Part shown: piece after piece, positions 61,921 through 64,000 of the stretch
Layout of the letters: the number at the start of each line of letters is the position of its first letter
How positions within the stretch are numbered: the stretch's first letter is position 1
Assembly (NCBI GenBank): GCA_016182605.1
Contig: JACPGE010000072.1
Location: 43,598 to 107,597 of the forward strand
Source of the DNA: Candidatus Hydrogenedentota bacterium
GTDB lineage: Bacteria; Hydrogenedentota; Hydrogenedentia; Hydrogenedentales; JAEUWI01
Reading direction: 5' to 3'
DNA: 64,000 nucleotides
The notes under the pieces: model-generated
Databases searched by the model: none
What the model saw: the letters and a program-made list of their open reading frames with translations, nothing else
What the model was told of the DNA's origin: nothing
Translations under genes and position numbers: made by a program

Positions 61921-61960
61921 TTGCATTTCCGGGGCGTTCTGATATAATTACAGATATCAG
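61921..61960 (+). promoter_or_regulatory. IS promoter with operator-like dyad
   Basis: TTGCAT (61921-61926), 16 bases, and a perfect TATAAT (61943-61948) form a strong promoter. A 7-bp dyad, CTGATAT (61939-61945) and ATATCAG (61954-61960) with an 8-base centre, spans the -10 box and the start point. A repressor there would block the promoter. The motif CTTGCATTTC occurs at 61882-61891 and again at 61920-61929. Confidence 0.6.
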
Positions 61961-61974
61961 AAAAGGAATCGGCG

Positions 61975-62319
61975 ATGGCCTCTCGAAACCGCTTCGGACC
62001 CAATGAGCGCACCGCGCGATCACGGCTGGCACAGTTGCTGCACGACCAGGAGTTAATCAAGGGAAGCATCGTGACCATGGAGCGCCAGTGCGGTAAGGCG
62101 GGCTGCCATTGTGTTGTTGGCCTGAGGCATGCCTCGCTCTATCTGTCCGTGAAGCTAGGGGGCAAACGCCAGATGGTGTATATCCCCGGGGATATGGAGG
62201 ACGAGGTGCGCCGCCGCGTGGAGGCGTATCGCGAGTTGGAACGGCTCGCGGACGTGGTGTCGGGGGCCTGCGTGGACCGGGTGCTTACCAAGAAACGGGA
62301 GCGTAAAAGCAACGGCTAA
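61975..62319 (+). CDS. DUF6788-family protein of the insertion sequence
   Basis: The 114-residue product has RSRLAQLLHDQELIKGSIVTM (in parts), then ERQCGKAGCHC, the Cys cluster that marks this IS-associated family, and HASLYLSVKLGGKRQMVYIP. Its C-terminal half is helical and charged. It is thought to help the transposase or its regulation, but nothing is proven. AAGGA lies ahead of ATG 61975. The gene looks intact. Confidence 0.8.
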   Translation: MASRNRFGPNERTARSRLAQLLHDQELIKGSIVTMERQCGKAGCHCVVGLRHASLYLSVKLGGKRQMVYIPGDMEDEVRRRVEAYRELERLADVVSGACVDRVLTKKRERKSNG

Positions 62320-62413
62320 GCGGCGGGCAGGGAAGCGCGGTCATGGACGCCGCGCGAAGAAAGAGCGCCACGGTTGCGTGGCGGCTGGGGCTGCGCCCCC
62401 GGCCCCGGGAACG

Positions 62414-63833
62414 ATGTTGGGGCGTATTCTTTCGTATGGCGAAAGAATGTTTGAGCTGTGCAGCGGGCTGGGCGCGCTCACCGACAAACGCAGGAATCCC
62501 CGGGTGCCCGGCGGGCGTGTGGCTGTGGCGCATCTGTTGCTCTCGCGCCTGGGCAGCCTCAACGCCCTCGAACAGCGGCGTGCGCCGGCTTCCTGCGTCA
62601 AGTGGTTGGGCGGGGATTTGCCCAGCGCCGATGTGATGGGCGAGTCGCTCGCCGGCATGGAGCTTGGGCCCCTGCGCGATCTTCTGTACCGCCAGCACAA
62701 GCGCCTCAAGCGCAACAAGGGTTTCACGCGCGGCCGCGAAGCAACGCGCTTTCTTGTGTTGGATGGCCACGAGGGGGTAGCCAGCTACAAGCGTTCCTGG
62801 AAAGAGTGCCTCGAACGGATCGTTCATTGCGCCTCGGGGGATAAGACCCAATCCTGCCACCGTTTCGTCGCGGCCTACCTGACCAACGGCGGGCAGTACC
62901 TGATGCTGGATGCCGAGCGCCAATTGCCCGGAGAAGGCGAGATCGCCTGCGCCATGCGGCTGCTTGAGCGGGTTGCCGAGCGCTATCCCGCATATTTCAC
63001 CACTTTGCGATCTCCGGATCGCATTCGGATTGGCAACGTGGTGAACTATGCTCAGCGCAACGTCGATGCTGGCGTTCACTGGGCAGGCTAAATCACGGGC
63101 TGTCTGTTATTTCCGGATCCAAGGTTTGGGCAACAACAAGTGTGAGTGGGAGTTATGTCTCCGTCGGCTGGAGCCCGTGATTTATCCGGGCTATCCGCGC
63201 GCCTTTGACGTTGTGTGCGGTGACGCCCTGTATATGGACCCCAGTCTTTGGAAGCTGGCCCGGCGCTACGGCAAACACGTCATAGCAGTGCTTAAGAACG
63301 AGAACCGCGACCTGATGGTGGACGCGCGCAGCCTGTTTGAGCCTATTGCGCCACTCCCCCTGCGGCGCAACAACACCCAATGCCGTTGCTGGGACCTCCC
63401 GGGCTTCGATACCTGGCCCCAATGCGGCGAGTCCGTCCGCGTGGTACGGGCCGTGGAGGAGAGCGTCGTGCGCCGGCAGAGAAGCAAGACAAATGAGACG
63501 AGCGTCTCGGAGTGGTTCTGGGTTAGCAGCCTGCCGCCCGAAAAGGCCTCCACCGCGCTCATAGTGCGCGCCGGCCATGGCCGCTGGGGCATCGAAAACC
63601 AAGGCTTCAATGAACTCAGCAACCAATGGCACGGCGACCATGGATACAAGTACGACGCCCATGCCCTGCTTGCAGCCACCCTGCTGCTCTTTATCGCTTA
63701 CAACCTTTTCCACGCCTTTGTCACCCGCAATCTCAAGCCCGAGATTCGCAGCGGACGCACGGACAAATACTGGGCCGATCTTATCGCGGCCGAAGTAGTG
63801 GCCACCTTCCACCCCTACCCCGCGCCCACATAG
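62414..63833 (+). pseudogene. DDE transposase split by a 204-bp insertion
   Basis: Two frames make up one IS4-like transposase. The 5' part (from ATG 62414; a GTG at 62378 is also in frame) carries the first catalytic Asp in FLVLDGHE (62762). The 3' part carries the second Asp in VCGDALY (63222) and the Glu in GIENQGFNEL (63594). Both frames meet at the codons for E-R-Y-P-R-A-F-D when 208 bases are removed (62987-63194). The break leaves the 5' frame stopping soon after the insert and the 3' frame without its start. The transposase is therefore inactive unless the insert is lost. Confidence 0.85.
62987..63190. mobile_element. 204-bp MITE-like element inside the transposase
   Basis: The segment is flanked by CTAT on both sides (62983-62986 and 63191-63194). 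Its ends are imperfect inverted repeats, CCCGCATATTTCAC on the left and CCCGGATAAATCAC inverted on the right (11 of 14). It codes for nothing evident. A perfect 13-bp inverted pair, TAAATCACGGGCT (63089-63101) and AGCCCGTGATTTA (63172-63184), lies within the right half. Removing it with one CTAT copy restores the transposase frame. Confidence 0.8.
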
Positions 63834-64000
63834 CGACGCCCCGAGCACACAAACTACACCACCGCCAGCCGGGTCCCCGAGAAACGGACGCTCTCCCTTC
63901 TGCCCACTCCCAAATTCCCCCTGGCACGAACCGGCCGCAGGGCCGCGAACCCGACAAAACCGCCCAAAAATCCCAACGCGAATCTGATCCAAGCCAATGA
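63834..64000. other. Sequence after the transposase to the window edge
   Basis: These 167 bases hold the proposed right end of the IS and nothing else I can support. The base mixture is C-rich and no gene-like frame stands out. Confidence 0.3.

Larger units (their letters stand above)
61872..63968 (+). mobile_element. Insertion sequence with DUF6788 gene and DDE transposase
   Basis: The DUF6788 gene and transposase gene form a recognised IS pair. Candidate terminal repeats are TTTAGGCGGTCTTG (61872-61885) and, inverted, TTTGGGCGGTTTTG (63955-63968), 12 of 14 bases alike. The element would be about 2.1 kb. The exact ends and target duplication could not be fixed. It is broken by a further 204-bp insertion in the transposase. 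Confidence 0.45.

Noticed and set aside
1..64000. CRISPR arrays, rRNA and tRNA genes
   Set aside because: No regularly spaced repeats and no tRNA- or rRNA-like stretches were seen in the gaps between genes.

Overview
The window reads as chromosomal DNA of a Gram-negative, high-GC bacterium. An outer-membrane porin ends in Phe, lipobox and Tat/Sec signals are present, and a planctomycete-style cytochrome/DUF1549-DUF1553 plus DUF1501 pair occurs. Menaquinone is made by the futalosine route. The mixture would fit an uncultured lineage such as Hydrogenedentota or a PVC-related group, but this is inference from gene content; no rRNA or tRNA is present to settle it.

Layout. 0-2.5 kb: tail of a YfhO-like membrane protein, then an alkylation-repair pair (Ada-sensor/AraC/AlkA fusion and Ogt). 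2.8-9.3 kb: phosphate uptake (porin, PstS, PstC, PstA), closed by a terminator with no pstB or phoU. 9.3-18.5 kb: a decayed TetR gene in front of an R2-like ligand-binding oxidase, a SnoaL-like protein, a Gly-rich secreted protein, a large secreted glycosidase-like protein, a beta-propeller protein, a DUF5009/HGSNAT-like membrane protein and an EF-hand protein. 18.5-25.5 kb: one minus-strand operon, mqnE-mqnA-mqnC-mqnD followed by four uncharacterised genes, three of them with signal peptides. 25.7-33.1 kb: a histidine kinase/NtrC-type regulator pair divergent from a tightly coupled SCP2-RND-LuxE-like-hydrolase operon. The divergent gap holds a near-perfect -24/-12 sigma-54 promoter and a 22-bp dyad, so a self-contained sigma-54 regulatory unit for an undescribed lipid/acyl system is likely. 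33.2-39.5 kb: surface-glycan genes (two SDR epimerases, a nucleotidyltransferase, a FAD oxidoreductase, a glycosyltransferase, a polytopic membrane protein). 39.7-49.2 kb: an SDR remnant, a glycerophosphodiesterase, the DUF1549/DUF1501 pair, a terminator, a MaoC hydratase, a GT-A-like glycosyltransferase with a truncated tandem copy of itself, an acyl-CoA dehydrogenase and a Gfo/Idh oxidoreductase. 49.5-56 kb: a B-box/TPR protein and GspA/GspB-like secretion assembly factors, an orphan sugar-binding lipoprotein and a GT2-TPR protein. 56-61.7 kb: a shikimate kinase-chorismate synthase fusion, small secreted and cyclotransferase proteins, an MBL hydrolase and a GDPD-NTF2 fusion. 61.9-64 kb: an insertion sequence (DUF6788 gene plus DDE transposase) whose transposase is itself split by a 204-bp MITE-like element with a CTAT target duplication.

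The strongest leads are the sigma-54 lipid operon, the AroK-AroC fusion, the extended mqn operon, the nested transposon, and small gene remnants (a glycosyltransferase copy, an SDR remnant, a TetR remnant). No CRISPR array, rRNA or tRNA was seen.
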